Source: Oxyruncus cristatus (lineage: Eukaryota; Chordata; Aves; Passeriformes; Cotingidae). From it: DNA of 64,000 nucleotides. Below the pieces are notes generated by a model. The model was given only the letters and a program-made list of their open reading frames with translations, did not search any database and was not told the DNA's origin. The stretch covers positions 62,001 to 126,000 of the forward strand of contig VXAY01005611.1 in the NCBI GenBank assembly GCA_013399855.1, given 5' to 3'. A program made the translations under genes and the position numbers. Every line of letters begins with the position of its first letter. Position 1 is the first letter of the stretch. Below, piece after piece: positions 25,667 through 39,167 of this stretch.

Positions 25667-28600
25667 GTAAGTATAGCAACAAAATACAAAACCTGGTTCA
25701 AAATTTAACACACCAGTCAAAAGCACTGATTTGTTACAGTACCTTAACAACTGCAGTACAAAAATAGACACAGAGGATCAGCCTCAAAAGAGGTGTGAGC
25801 TGAAGAAATATGATAAATAAAATATAGCAGTAGTCCCTCTTCTCATGACGATTTCACATATACACAATATAATTTGAATGTTGCATACTAATAAGCAATA
25901 GAGAGAATGATACTGCAGTTTCCTATGGATTTCTGTTATATTTCCCTTAAAGCTTTCTCTCCCAGGACTCCAGTCACCTGTTTTGGATTGTTTTGCATGA
26001 TCATTGCACTGCACCTTCCAAGAGCTGATCACATCTTCTGCCAGGGAAGGGATCTTTCAGCCCATGGGCTTCTGAGCCAGAGCCCCACGTAAGGCCAAGA
26101 GTCCCCACAGAGCTGCTGCCCTTGCTCATGACTCTGCAGACTCATTAAGAGCTTACTTTTCCCGTTGTACAATTTATGCCTTTTTTCCCTATCCACCTAT
26201 GGATTTCCATGACACCTCAAGGCAGTTCTGTTGAAACTGGCCTGCAGGGTCAAGAACGCTGAGGTGGAAGGAAAGAAAGGTTGATGACAAGGAAACAGAT
26301 GGCAACTGCTGTCAAAACATACCACTTTTCTTTAGGAATCTGTTACAAATGACCAAATATTGCTGCCTTGGGAAAGTGATGGAAGTCACTTTGAAACTAA
26401 AAGGAACATTGCTTCACTATGAGGCATATTCAAAAGTTTTTTATTTATTTAATACAACACAACTTAACCACTGCAGATTTCATCCCTGTGGGAGATAACA
26501 GAAGACAACCTGGATTTCCATAGCACATCTCCTTATAAAAACAAAAATCAAATATATTTATAGAATCTGAATCTGTAGGAATTTCAGGAGGTTTTACCTG
26601 AAATCCAAAACTCTCAACTGATTTCAGAGAAGTTACAAGTCGCCATGGCATTCTTTGAATCCCACAAAACTACAAACCCACACATCTACAATGGTATGAA
26701 GATGAGACAATACAGAAGGAATAATGCTGTTTCAGCAAATGTTATTTTTAAAAAAATTGTATTTTCTCATAATGTGAAGAATTCTTGTGGAACAACTCTC
26801 TAATGTTAATATTAACTGAAAGGTAAGAACAGATTATGATTGAGAATATGAATTCAGTGGGTTTAAAATGTAGTAAATAGCAGACATCAAAAGAAGAAAA
26901 GGTTTTAGGCAAAGGCATGTACGGGAGAAAAAATCTCATGCAGTAAAACTTACGTTAAAAATACTGGAGGGGAAACAAAAACAAACAAAAAACCCATTGA
27001 AAATCAGACATGAATCCACTAAAGTGGATTTCAAGCAGGTGAACAGAAGCTCCAGTCTTTCTTTTAAGTTTCTGGAGTCTTACAGTTTTCTCAAATATAC
27101 CATATGTGTCTGTTGCTGACTAATATCTAATATTTGAAATTTTAGTGACTTGCATACTGAAAGACATTGCATTAAAGACACATATAATATTCATTGAAGT
27201 CTTAAAAGCACCATTTATTATTTCACTTGGGAATATTACCTTTTCAATGAGTATTTCAGAAATACTTTCTGAAAAAACTAACATGCCTGATGAACTTAAG
27301 AGCCACAAAGAAAGCCAGTGAACCAGCTAGCTGCATATGGCCAGCAACGGCAGCAAGGAAATTGCATGAGACTAATGATATGCTTATATTTTGATGAACA
27401 TCATGGAGCTGTAAAAAAATTCCACTTTCATCTTCCAACTGTGAAAAAAATAATTGTTGAAAAAATAATTGGTAGTGTATTTCAGATTAACTACATGCAT
27501 GATGCTGACACATCGGAGAGCTTTAGGTATTACTAAGGAAAAAAAGGAAATTATATATTCACCTGTTTGCTGCAGCACTCACTAATTAACTGAAGTCACA
27601 GAGAATGCATTTCCTAGTCTTGTGGGCATTTTTGGGAATACCAACCTTGTGTACTCATCTAAGCATCTGATCCAGACATATCTATCTAGGAGGCTAATTT
27701 TTAATGCTCATCTCCTGCAACTGTAACCAGTGGGTCAGTTACAGTCACTAGCATCTTTTTTTAATAACAGTGCAAAGGTAGTAAATAGTGTATCACAACT
27801 ACCTGAACACAAGTTGTATGTTACCTGTTTGTTTGATTACCGGGTGCTTATTTCTGTAATGAAACTGTTGATCCATTATGAACAAGCAGAGATTAGACTC
27901 TTAGGTGGCAGGCATTTAACAGCACTAATTGACTGCTCATATGGATATTTTTGGTGTCTTCACCAATGGAGTGACAACAGACCACTCATCACAGCTTTTG
28001 ACCTTTAAATACACTTCCACACATTCACACATATGTATAGAAGATACTTTGAGCAGGTGTGTGTATGTATGCTTAGAGGGTTTGATACATATATTTATAT
28101 ATTAAGTATAACAAATAATCAGAAAAAAATGATTGACAAGAGCCTACCCCTTCTAGTGGATTCTTTTATTTTGTTATTTTTGAGAATAAAGTCCAGTTAA
28201 GCTTAATTTCTTCCAAGTCCATATGCCACAGATAAGTGTTTTAGTATTGTTTTTTGAATCAGTGGTCATAATGCAGACAAATATGTTTCTGTCTGCAGAA
28301 TATCATCACATTTTTTAGAAGCAATACTGCTGCTATCAAAAGAGTGGCCCATTAACTGTAGCACAGCAGTGAGAGAATCACTTCTGAATTGTAACCAGCA
28401 CTTCTTTTGGCAGAAACTGTGCTTAAATTACCCCTGTACACACCAAGGCCTGACTTAATATAAAGATCTTAAATAAGGGCACAGAAAAGTTTTGTGGATT
28501 TGTTGACCTTTTTTTCTTTTTATTTGTGTTTAATTTTTTCATAAAAACACAAGGCTTTAAAGAGCTGGATTCCCCATGAGTTTTATTGCCTGTGATCCAA

Positions 28601-28895
28601 AATAATACCTTCCATAGCATGTTTTTTTAATAAGGATTTAAATATGAATCAGTGGAGCGTCTGGTCAGGCCAAGTCTCTTCAATCTATCCCTGGCTGAAA
28701 TGCTTTCAAAATGTTTTCACAGCTTGTTTTTCTTTTTGAACACAGAATGATTCTTTGTGTAATCCTAAAAAGACTGCTTTTGCAGACTGAAAGTAAAGCT
28801 CAGTAAAGTCAAGTGGTTATCAGTGCACTTTGAAATTGGTCCCACGTATTTTGGCTTGCAGGTGGCAATTCTTAGCCAGTCTGTGAGGAAGTGAC
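25667..28895. other. Non-genic AT-rich DNA
   Basis: No gene or repeat family recognised. The stretch 27780-28010 is open for 92 codons on the plus strand (27730-28008) and is less repetitive than its neighbours, with TAATTGACTGCTCATATGG-type text that could be regulatory. The ORF shows no domain. Confidence 0.5.
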
Positions 28896-28979
28896 ATTTG
28901 TTTTATTGCAGAACTACTGTAGATAATTTTTTTTGCATTGCAAAAAAATTATCTTCAGTAGTTCTGCAATAAAACAAAT
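28896..28979. repeat. 84-bp near-perfect palindrome
   Basis: The left arm (from ATTTGTTTTATTGCAGAACT) is the reverse complement of the right arm, ending AGTTCTGCAATAAAACAAAT. The arms pair along their whole length with one mismatch (28920/28955) and one bulged T, and the centre GCA-T-TGC leaves almost no loop. This is too tight for a normal pre-miRNA loop. A foldback duplication by template switching or a minimal inverted-repeat element fits better. Confidence 0.95.
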
Positions 28980-29012
28980 ACTGAATACTGCAATAAAGCA
29001 AATATCTGAATA
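28964..29012 (+). repeat. Tandem duplication of 24-25 bp
   Basis: Copy one, 28964-28987 (CTGCAATAAAACAAATA then CTGAATA), is followed at once by copy two, 28988-29012 (CTGCAATAAAGCAAATAT then CTGAATA), with one substitution and one inserted base. Copy one overlaps the right arm of the palindrome, so the same sequence is present three times, once inverted. Confidence 0.92.
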
Positions 29013-32000
29013 GTCCAGATAGTTAACACATAGCATCTAACATGAAATATTTTGTGTTAGAAGACATCGCATTACCAGTTCATCTTGTCCTGCTTATAGC
29101 AGTGGCCAGCACCAGAGGAGCAGAAGGCTGTAAGATGAGCACACTTGTCAGGCAGGTCATAAAGTTGTCTGTATCACTATCCTAAAATTTGAGCTTTAGC
29201 ATCTCACAGTCATTTGTGGAGCTGTATTTGTTGTAATAGGTGCTGATCCTGCTGTGAAAGAATGAAGTGCATGTTACTGACTTGAAGGGAAGAAAAGACT
29301 TCATGCTTCACTTGGCTATAAGAGAAGTGGACTGTCTCTGGCTTGCAAGAGGAATGGCTCAGTGGTTGCCTCCTACACAAAGACATTAAAGAATAAGGTG
29401 CAATTTCCTACCTATACTCGGGTCCCTGGGTAATTTTGTACATTCATCACACATGACATTCATCTTTAAGAGATAGTTTTCTAGTCTATGTCAAGTCTGT
29501 CTTTCGGACAATAGTGAGAGAAAGGACCTCCAGAAAGTAAATCACTGTCAGATACTTCTGAGAGACATTATATAAAGGCAGGATTATTTCTTTTTTTTTT
29601 TTTTTTAAGTCTTCTTGTCTCATGGGTCATCACAGAGGGAGACTCTGGCAACTAACTTTAATTAGATGCCAATTATTTACATTACTAAAATGCTGGATCC
29701 ATTTAGGTGTTTCTGGAAGATAAGCCTTATACTATGAGGAATTGAATGTGTGTCTCTGCATCTTAAATTATTACCTGCAACATGTGACACCTTTCTTACA
29801 GTGAGCCTGGGGGGTGAAACTTTAAAATTTATATTATATTGTCAAAATCTCAGTGGGAGTCAAAAAATTGCTTAACATAAATATATAGGAAAGGATGCCA
29901 AAGTCAATGATCCCTAACACCTAAAAGGTATGAACTGAATGTTTGTATTCTAATCTTGTTGGCAATTTTACTAATTGAAGGAAAAATCTAGAAATGGACC
30001 TAATCTTGGAGTTTGAATGATCTGGAAGATACTTCAAGCGCTCCGTATAAAATGTATTTTAACTATTAATATTATCACTTAAACCACAAAATTCACATTT
30101 TCAGTAACACAAAGTGGATTACATTGCTTATTTGTATTTTGAATTTTTTCAAAGCAAAATTCTCACTAAGTCACTTGGAGGTTTTTGTAGCAACATTTTT
30201 TTTTTTCATTCTCCCTGTGTTAGATACCATAGCTGATCTTCAGACCTGTTGTAATCTTTTTTTAATTATTCACACCCTTTGGCCTGTAACTGTAATCTGC
30301 CTCTTTCAATATTAAAAAAGGCAGGACACGGTTCAATTATTTTTGGTCTAGATATGAACAAAATGTGAAGTCCGTTCTTTAGAAATATATCTATGATTTG
30401 CAACATCACTAATGAAAGTTACAAGCTTATATTTACCATGTGGTTCCAATCCAGTATTAGTTTCATAATCTTTTGTCAAAAAAAAAAAAAAAAACCTAAC
30501 CAAAAAACCCCAAAGCTTCCATTTACTTTAGAAAGCAATTGAGATTTGTTCTGCATAAGGAATTGTCTATGATTACAGTTGTATTAATGCACCTCACAAA
30601 GTTACCAGACCTGCATGGACCCAGTTTTGGTCTGACCTTGCAATGCAACAAACTCTGAAGTAAATTAACATAAAATATTAATGGAAAAATTGGAAAATAA
30701 ATAAAAAAGCTTTGAAAAGCTTTGCATTGATCTGAAATCATAATGCATAGAGCAGGTTTTTAGAATCAAATATTTTACTTTGGAACCAATTTTTCTAACA
30801 TTGCTAGTTATACATTTTGGCCAAATGACCTGTTTAAGGTATCTTCAATGTTCCTGTGATGGACAACACTTTCAGTAGAAAATATAAGCAATTATTATCA
30901 CACTTTATCACATCTAATGTAAAGTGAATGGTGGAGATACAGTATTTCCAGCTGTGTCCACTTTGTTCTGCTGTTTTCAGTGCTTTTCTCCCTAATTTTT
31001 TGTCTCTTCTTTCCTTCCTTTCTGTGATCTCTTTACTTGTTTACTCTAACTACCAGCGTTAGTTCTTACCATGTGTCTTCCTCTCAAGCATCTTTTTTTC
31101 ACATGGTTTTTGTGATATTTCAGCAAGATACAGTTTTAAAATTATTTCTGTGTTCTGGTCTCTCTCCAGTTTGATCTCAAATCAATGATTATAGCAGTCC
31201 CAAGGGTATAACAGTGAATATGCACTATAGGTATAATTAAAGCCAAAGCCTGTAATTCCCAATGCATAAAAATCAGAGAAAAATTGGCAAAAGAAAACTT
31301 ACAGAAATTCTTCATTAACTGGTCTTATAAATACTGTTTAATCGGGGGTAGAAATTATTTCCAAAGCCAACAAGTCAATGGCCATTTTTTTTTTTTTTTC
31401 TTTGACCTTTGAACAAATTCACCATTTGTGTCTTTGAACAAATGTACGATTAAATGTTCTTGTTTAGGGATCTGAAATCAAAGGGGTGGTCTTTGTCCTG
31501 GGTGGTCTTTGTCGTTATTTTCAGTCATAAGCAATTAATCCACCATTGTGTGCATATCTTATGAGATGTTCTGCTTTAAAAGCACAGTCATTTAAAAAGT
31601 ACTCAAATCCAAAACATCATCTATAACCAGCACAATTTCCAGTTATCTGCAAAAGATTAAATGGAAATTTAAAACAAAATAGCTCCTGGGTTAGAATCTT
31701 GTATGCTGTATTAGCCTTGAGCAAAATTTTACAGTGCAACTACTTAACCTACAAGCAAAATTTCATAATGGGAGTACTGAGAGACCTGTAGCTATAACCA
31801 GTACCACCGGGCACCAGTATAATATTTCATTTACATTTCTTACAGAGCCATTTTTGCCAATCTTGCTGCATGAATGAAAAATCTCATCCCATAGTCTCCA
31901 ATTCACAGTGCTCGTGAACTCATGAAAAGGTCTTTTAACCACTGCTGTAATTTTCAAGTGGAAATAATAAAATGGCAAGAGTTAAATATTAATATTCAGT

Positions 32001-34153
32001 TCCTGCATTGTGCCTTTCTTTGATACCAATTACAACTTGAACTTCACCTAACTCAAAAAGACTGCAGACTTCTCTCAATTAGCAGTAATAGGATTAATAC
32101 ATAACTTTGGAATTGAAGATTTAAATAGGGAAAAAAAAAACCCTTGGCAAATGTACACTACATGTACCAAATTAATCTCAAAATAAATATGCAGCCCTGG
32201 GTGAAATAAGTGGAATGTGGAATGCTAAAGATGTGGGTGTTATTGTGGTTTTTCTGTTTTCTTGACAACCTCTGCAGGTAGCAGTGCTTTGAAAACTATC
32301 ATGGCTGTAGAATAACAGTGCCTTTTCTTCCTTTATGTTTATGGACACAAGAAAAACTTGTTGCCATTACCCAGGTATTCTCCTTTGAAGAGCACCAAAG
32401 CCATTTCTGTTTGTTACACTTTTCTCCATTATCAGTTTCTCTGGTTCTCAGCTTCATGAGATTTAAGCAACCTCACAGATGCAAATTATTGCATTCAAAT
32501 AGCTGTCTCCTGAGAAAGGATAAACATTGGGTGAAAAATGTTAGGTAGGTGAAATATGTTTCTATACTATGAAGTAAAGAGCAGGCAACTGAATTTGTGA
32601 CAGAATTCTTGTGTTTCTTTACTCATGCTGAATTTTTTGTGGTTTATTTTGTATTTGCATTTGATGGGCAATAAATAATTTAATTTTCCCTGCCATTTTG
32701 AGCAACTACCTCTACAGCATAAGATACAATGACCCAAAGTGAAGATGCTTTCTGTTTCAGGGAGTACATTTGACTTCTGAAATAAAATTGTAATATCTTA
32801 AAATACCCTGTCAAATCAAAACATGCTGACCTCAGTTATAAAAAGCTGTTTGTATCCTTTTCTCAGAGGCAAATATGAGGGACTTAGACCATGTTTTACT
32901 GATGAAAGTTCATATAGCAGGACATTTGAAGTATAACTAAACTAATACAGAACCAGCTGTGAGTCAGGACAGATGGGAGACATGCTTAGTTTTTTTTATT
33001 TCCTTCCAACCAGTGGAGAAATCAAGACTGGCCACAGGTTTCTATTGACAGAACCCATGTACTTAATTTCTGGAAAAATGCACTTCAGGAAATACCAGAG
33101 AATGACTATGTGCCCTTTTTCAAATAGTACATGAAGATGCTACAGAGATTTGGAAACAAGCATCAGTTGCTGCATATTTCAAAAATCTGGCCCTAATATT
33201 ACAACAGATAACAACTCCAAAGAAAAGAAAGAGTAATACTTTCATGGGTGAAGCTGATCACCAAGGAGGGTTGCTTTGTATGAAGTTCACTAATAAAAAA
33301 ATTTCATGGCAATAGGTATAGCAGCAATCAGTGTAAGCAAAGACATGTAGTCAAGTTCACAGCGTGCCAGAGATCAACAATGGTTTAGGAGGAACAAGGC
33401 TGACAATAAAAGAAGAGAAAACACCGTGATGGAAAATGTGTGAGATCTCTTGAATCAGATTGGCTTCATCCTCTGCTGTTTTGCTGAACTTGCAGGTAAC
33501 CACAGATTGATCACCTGACATGACATCTTGACACTATTAGAATCATATTTCAGTTTGATTTCAACTACCTGTAGAGTCTATCTAGAATTTTCATTCCTTT
33601 CAATCTGTTTGCCTCTCACTCTAACAAAAGAAGTTAAACCACAAATCAATTGATCTATAAGTGTTGAGGATTCAATCTTTTATTTGTAGCTCTCATTTTT
33701 AATGTTCTGAAAAAAGTATCACTTTCCCAAGTTTTGAAGTGCTGGCCTCCACAAGTCCTACACCCTTGCACAGAAAATAATGTACAGAAGCAAATTCAAT
33801 TATCTCATAGCTATAAATGAAATCTGTCTGATACTGCTCAGAAAGTAGACAGGCTAGTTAATTAGAAAAGATCATCTGCCTCATGGTAAAAACATACTGA
33901 CCTTTTGGGATGGCTGGATATAGTTTTGAAAAATGTATGAGATGTATTGCCACCATTGCAGGGGTAGTAAATGGCAGCTCAGATAAGCTAAATTCTCGTT
34001 CTACAAAGTTGGATCACAACATAGCCCAGAGGTCTCCAGCATATCCCAAATAAAAATCTCACTAAATTCTTCCCAAAGTTTGATTTTATATTTCCCTAAT
34101 TTTCCCCTTTTTAAAGCAGAGAATCACCTAATCACTTTTTCCAATCTGTCCAG
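29013..34153. other. Non-genic AT-rich DNA
   Basis: About 5 kb without a recognised gene or repeat family. Homopolymer runs lie near 29591-29606 (T), 30478-30494 (A) and 31386-31399 (T). Open frames are all under 80 codons. Confidence 0.6.
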
Positions 34154-34233
34154 ATACAGACGTGGCCTACATATGAAAAAGATGGTCTGTGGAAGTTGAC
34201 TGGACAGATTTGAAACCAATAAATCCCACTTTG
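34154..34233 (+). other. Exon-like segment, no fully open frame
   Basis: An acceptor with a good pyrimidine tract (CACTTTTTCCAATCTGTCCAG) precedes and a consensus donor (TTTG|GTGAGTAG) follows this 80-base segment. Every frame has a stop, though one stays open for 19 codons. If real, it would be a non-coding or terminal exon. Confidence 0.15.
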
Positions 34234-37200
34234 GTGAGTAGCGGAGGACAGGATGAACACATAGGCTCTAGGCCTTTAGAGATGGTTGTCATTCTTTATG
34301 AAGATTAAGAACTTGTAGCTTTGCATTCCTATATTAATCCAAAAGCCAGCCATTGTACAAGCTGCCAGAGTATAGGCTTCCAGACACCACACTTGTGATT
34401 AGAGCCTTGAGCTAAATGGACTCCCGTTTCTATGCTGTATTTTTCTGGCTCTGCTGTGTTAACATTACGTGGCAGATATGCAACACCGATTGCAAATTTC
34501 TCTAGAACACACGTGAGAAAAAAAAAGAGAGAAATAAAGGAGGGCAGTTGAAGAGGACTTTCTCATGCAATAGCCAATTTACTTGTATATTGAAAGAATA
34601 TAACTCTATGAATATTTTTCAGACTAAGAAGGGTCTTATAGTAAGAGATAGGAGTCAAACCTTTGGACAACATGCACATATGATTTGCTTAAGATTTACA
34701 CAAACTTCAGAGCAAATGAACTAAGGCTCAAAGAATAATGTGTGAGGGTTTTTTTTATTTTTAATATATACCTATAGTTGAAAAGAAAACAAACGATCCT
34801 GATTTTTCTAGGTACATAAGGGAACCATAAACACTACGGAGAATTTTACCCTAGTATCCAGTGATTTACATATTTTTTATAAAATTAAGAATTGGTTGGA
34901 AGTCACAAGTAGACCAACCATTTTTAAAATTATAACCTTTGCCCTGTTATGTCTCAGTCTGATCTGTGCCATCATATTTGCACTTCTATGAGCAATATAA
35001 AATTCAGACACAATTTCCAGTAAAAAAGGGAACTATTTGTGCTGTGTCTTCCTCCCTTATTTTATTTTAACTCAGTGACAATTCTGATATCCAAAGTGGC
35101 AACTAATTGCCCTGACAATTACGTGGTATTGCCACAGCACAGCCTTTATGCATTTGTCCCAATAAATGTCAGATGAGGCTCAACTGCTCACTTCAGCACA
35201 TGCTAATTTAGGCTGAATACCACCAGCTATTCAGAGTGAGAATTTTTGCTTTAAATAAGATTAATCTCACAAATTAAGTGCAGGATTCCTTCCTATAAAA
35301 AAGACCATTGGTTATTCATTAAATCTGAATTACAGGTTTAACAAACACTTGCATAAGAATCATTAATATTATCTGTTATATCATTACTAATGCAGTGTAT
35401 AATACTTAATTCTCAACATTCAGATCTTTTCAAAATTCAATTACTATAACCCTTGTCATAGAGACTAGCACTGCTGTTTCAAAGCTCTTTTTTCCCTAGT
35501 GACCCTTCAACTTGACTACTTCTTGCTTGGCTGCCATTTGTCAGATCAGGAATAGTATGACTGTCAAGTCAAGTGTGGACTTATATTGGACTCCTAACTC
35601 CCTTCATGGTCCTCACTTTTACAGTGAAGTCAATAGTAGGCTGGGAGTCCTATTATGCTTTTAATCCTGGGCCAGCATTTCAAAAAATGCTGATTTTCTT
35701 TGCAAGTCTGTGGAGCTTTTCTCTGTTGCAGGTGACAAGAAACTGAGTCTCCTTTCATTAACACTAAAAAAGCCTGACTGCCTTCAAGGCAGACACAGCA
35801 GTGTTCGCACTATTGTTCTCTACTTTACACTTGTAAAACCTTTGTTAATACTTAGTAGGACCTGTTCATATCCCCCATGGAAAAAATAAAAAAATTAAAA
35901 ATAAAAAATGCTTATATCTTCTTGAAAATGGGTTCTGCCTCTATTTGCACCATCTGTTATGAAATATACATTGAACATGGTTGTCAAAAGAGAAGTTTTT
36001 CAGGACCGACAAGCTATAATTTTATTCATAAAATTGACTTAGGAATGGTGGTGGACACAGCCCAGAAGTCATGGAAGAACCCATGTGTTTTTCACTGAAT
36101 TCTTGACCAACTAGAAGAACACAACTGTTTGCAAAATGCTGTTATGAATTGTCCCAGGACCCTGTCACTTCCAAACCTCAGTGAGGGAGAGCACTAGTAG
36201 GCATAGGCTAAAACTGTGTCAGGAACTCTTCTAAGAGTTGCTGAAAGGCTGACTGCCTGGACATGTCCTGGACATCCTTAACTGTGCAAGTGTGGACATA
36301 CACCTTACTGCTGCTCAGAGTTCTAAGCTGAGAATACATGGGGAGAAATCAGGACATCCTATGATTAAATCATGACTATTTTTCTTCTTAGACCTGCCTT
36401 CCACACTTCTTGGCCTCCTTCATACAAAGAATTACAATAGACTTTAGACTGAACCATCCTTACAGTAGACACCTTCAAGTCCTTAGAAAATTGTTATCTG
36501 TGATTCTAATTTTGAGTAAAAAAAAATCAACTTTTGATCCAGCATTAATGCTTTCTTCAACTGATGAAGGTGATGGACCTGCTGAACTTGCTCTTTCAGT
36601 CGCAGCAACATCAGTGATTTCCATGCTATGGGAATTATCGCATAGAAGTAGGTCAACAGCTGTGCTTAGATGTGAAGAGTGGTGTGCAAGAATAGACATA
36701 GCAAAAATAAAGAGGTCTAAAAAGTGACAAAAAATGATGAGGTATATGGGAGAAAGAATTGAGACTGTGGACTTTACACACTGTAAGGTTAAAAAGATGA
36801 AGTCTGTGAAGTTTGAAAAGGAGAAGAAGAGATATTATAAAAGTCTACAAAATAATGAGTGAGCCTGAGGATCCTAGACAGATCTATTTATTTCCCACTT
36901 ACTCATATATTTTGGTCTCCATTCTGCTCCTCCTCTTCCCAGATTTTCCAAAAAGTATTTTGCTTTCCTTCCCATTTCCATTTTCTCTCTTATTTATGAA
37001 CCTCTTCATGTAATTTCCACCCTTTCTCTTCTCTATATACTCTTTCTTATGGTATAAATATCAATATAAAATCTAAGGATTTTCTTAGTATTAATAAATG
37101 TATTACATTAAAAATAAAAATAGTGCACAGAATTAAAGAGTAATGTATTTTAATGACTGCCGTGAAACAAGCTACAGACACAGACAGTTGTGCTGCTACA

Positions 37201-38867
37201 AACTGCTTCAGCAAACAGTCTTGGAAGACTTAAAAAGCATAATAACCTCAATTACGTGTGATAATTTGACAAAATTAAATTTTAACCCTCAAGCATCAGC
37301 TCATAAGCTAATTTTAAAGTGGAATCAAGAAGTTTTGAGAATTCTATATATTTTCTGAAGCAAAAGACAGAGGTGGAATTCATTTGACTGTGTGTATGAG
37401 AAAATGAAGATGCCTACATCCAAGCTAATTATCTAGATTTTTTTTTAGTCAACAGGGAAAAAAAGAGTCACTTTGAGGGTGTGTTCCATCTTGCTTCAAA
37501 GTAAATGCCTAAGATAAGCCAGATAAATTGGATTTTAAACAGGCCTGCTTGCCCCACTGGCTACAAAAAATTGCTAAGGCATCTAGTTCAGATGTAGATA
37601 CCTGTTTGAGAGATAGGGGAGATCCCAGTGAGGGTATTCTGAAACAGATTATTGAGCAGATGGGATATATGCATGGATCTGAAAATGTTCTTCTTGGATA
37701 CATAGTGCATGTTCATATTTTAAAATGATATATTTTTGCGGGGGTAGTGAGACACTGCCATTCTATTCTCCCTCTCATACTGTCTCCTAATCCGTCAAAA
37801 ATCTATCAAACTACATGCCAATTCAGCAAAAAACAAATCAGCTTAGGAAAGTGTTTGCATTGTTGTCTGAAGTATGGGGGTTGCTTCAATCAACAGAAGA
37901 CATCTGAAAAAGAAACTGGAAGGATGTCAGTGTTGCAGACACTGGGTAAATGAGACTCTCTACACGGGAAATATAAGGCAGCACAGGACTTCTAAGTTTG
38001 TGACTTTCAAAATACTTTTAAAAAGCCATGACTTCCCTCCCAGCAATGTCTGGACTGGACCTGTTGTTTTTTTAAATATAAAATTTGCCTGCAGAAAGGT
38101 TTTTAAGAGAGTAAGTGTTAAAATGAAGCCCCAGCAGCTTAAAACAATTATTTCCAAAAGAAATGTAGCCATTTATAGACATTTTTGTGAGAAGCTTGTC
38201 TCCAAGCTTCCTCAGTGTCCCAAGTCACTGCAACAGTATTATTCTCCCTAGCCACTCATACAGAAAATCATAGTAGAGTAGGGATTTTAAAGTGGTTAAC
38301 AGAAAGACCCTTATGCAAAGCTTTTCCCAATATATGCAGCCAAGTATTACTCTTGTGTAATTACTCATTACTCAGGTGCCTGAAATTAGCTTCCAACCAA
38401 TGTCCACCATTCTTCTCACAGCATACCTTTGCTGTGTCCATTGGCAAGTGTGTTCTCAATGTTTTAGTCTCTCTTGGCTGTTCAGTGGATTTTTCTGCAG
38501 GTTGCCTTTAAATTTCATTTTGCACTGGTTAAACGGATAATGCTCCTCAAATCTTTCATGATAAATCTTTTTTATACTTTTATAATTTGCTGGACTCTTT
38601 GGCTAGTCCTCACCTTCCTATGAGTTTCCTACTGGGTCTCTGGAGATATGAATTGACACAGCATCCAGTAATGATCAGACCAGCCTCAAATACAAAGGTA
38701 AATCAGAATCCACTATAAGCCCTATTAAAGGATTATATATTTATTGATATATATTTTTAGAAATACAAATCTTATTATTTTGCTGCAGTGTTACTCTGGC
38801 AGCTCATTTCCAGTTGCTCAAGATCTCTGACTCCTATGTCTTTGACAAAATTAAAGGTTTCCAGCAT
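34234..38867. other. Non-genic AT-rich DNA
   Basis: No gene is recognised. Two plus-strand open frames of 105 (36410-36727) and 125 codons (37874-38251) lack recognisable domains. A pyrimidine-rich stretch lies near 36890-37050, and an 8-bp stem-loop (GAAGCTTG/CAAGCTTC) at 38191-38210. The stretch 35080-35290 looks unique and motif-rich, a possible conserved element. Confidence 0.5.
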
Positions 38868-39118
38868 AAAAAGCCCCAAGAGGACAAGAGGAAATGGCTT
38901 CAAGTTGCTCCAGGGGAGGTTTATATTGAATATTAGAAAAAAATTTCCTCACAGAAAGGGTTGTCAAGCACTGGAACAGGCTTACCAGGGAAGTGGTTGA
39001 GTCACCACTCTTGGAGGTATTTAAAAGAGGTGTAGATGTGGCACTTAGGGACAGGGTTTAGTAGTGGCCTTGGCAGTGTTAGGTTAACAGTGGACCTGAT
39101 GATCTTTAAGGTATTTTC
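38868..39118 (+). mobile_element. CR1 LINE, 5'-truncated 3' end
   Basis: Plus-strand CR1. The frame ending at 39000 carries [20 protein letters not shown], the conserved block just before the ORF2 C-terminus; a frameshift follows, because the HWNRLP-type block is then read in another frame as [12 protein letters not shown]. Downstream, CCACTCTTGGAGGTATTTAAAAGAGG and GTAGATGTGGCACTTAGGGACA match the ORF2 end and 3' UTR of this subfamily, finishing at GATGATCTTTAAGG. The copy is short and dead. Its orientation is opposite to that of most other CR1 pieces here. Confidence 0.92.
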
Positions 39119-39167
39119 CATTCTATTCTATTCCATTCCATTCTTTCTGTTCATTCCATTCCTTTCC
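39119..39167 (+). repeat. CR1 terminal (ATTCY)n tail
   Basis: ATTCT/ATTCC pentamers follow the CR1 body. They are an expanded and degenerate form of the short terminal repeat of CR1. Confidence 0.85.

Noticed and set aside
28896..28979. MicroRNA precursor
   Set aside because: The palindrome has essentially no terminal loop and carries an 8-T/7-A run at its centre, unlike normal precursors.
37874..38251. 125-codon plus-strand open frame
   Set aside because: Basic, Cys-containing text without a recognisable family. An internal acceptor/donor pair exists but the frame is ordinary for this length of DNA.
39119..39167. Satellite DNA of ATTCC type
   Set aside because: The pentamers directly continue a CR1 3' end and are its terminal repeat, not an independent satellite.
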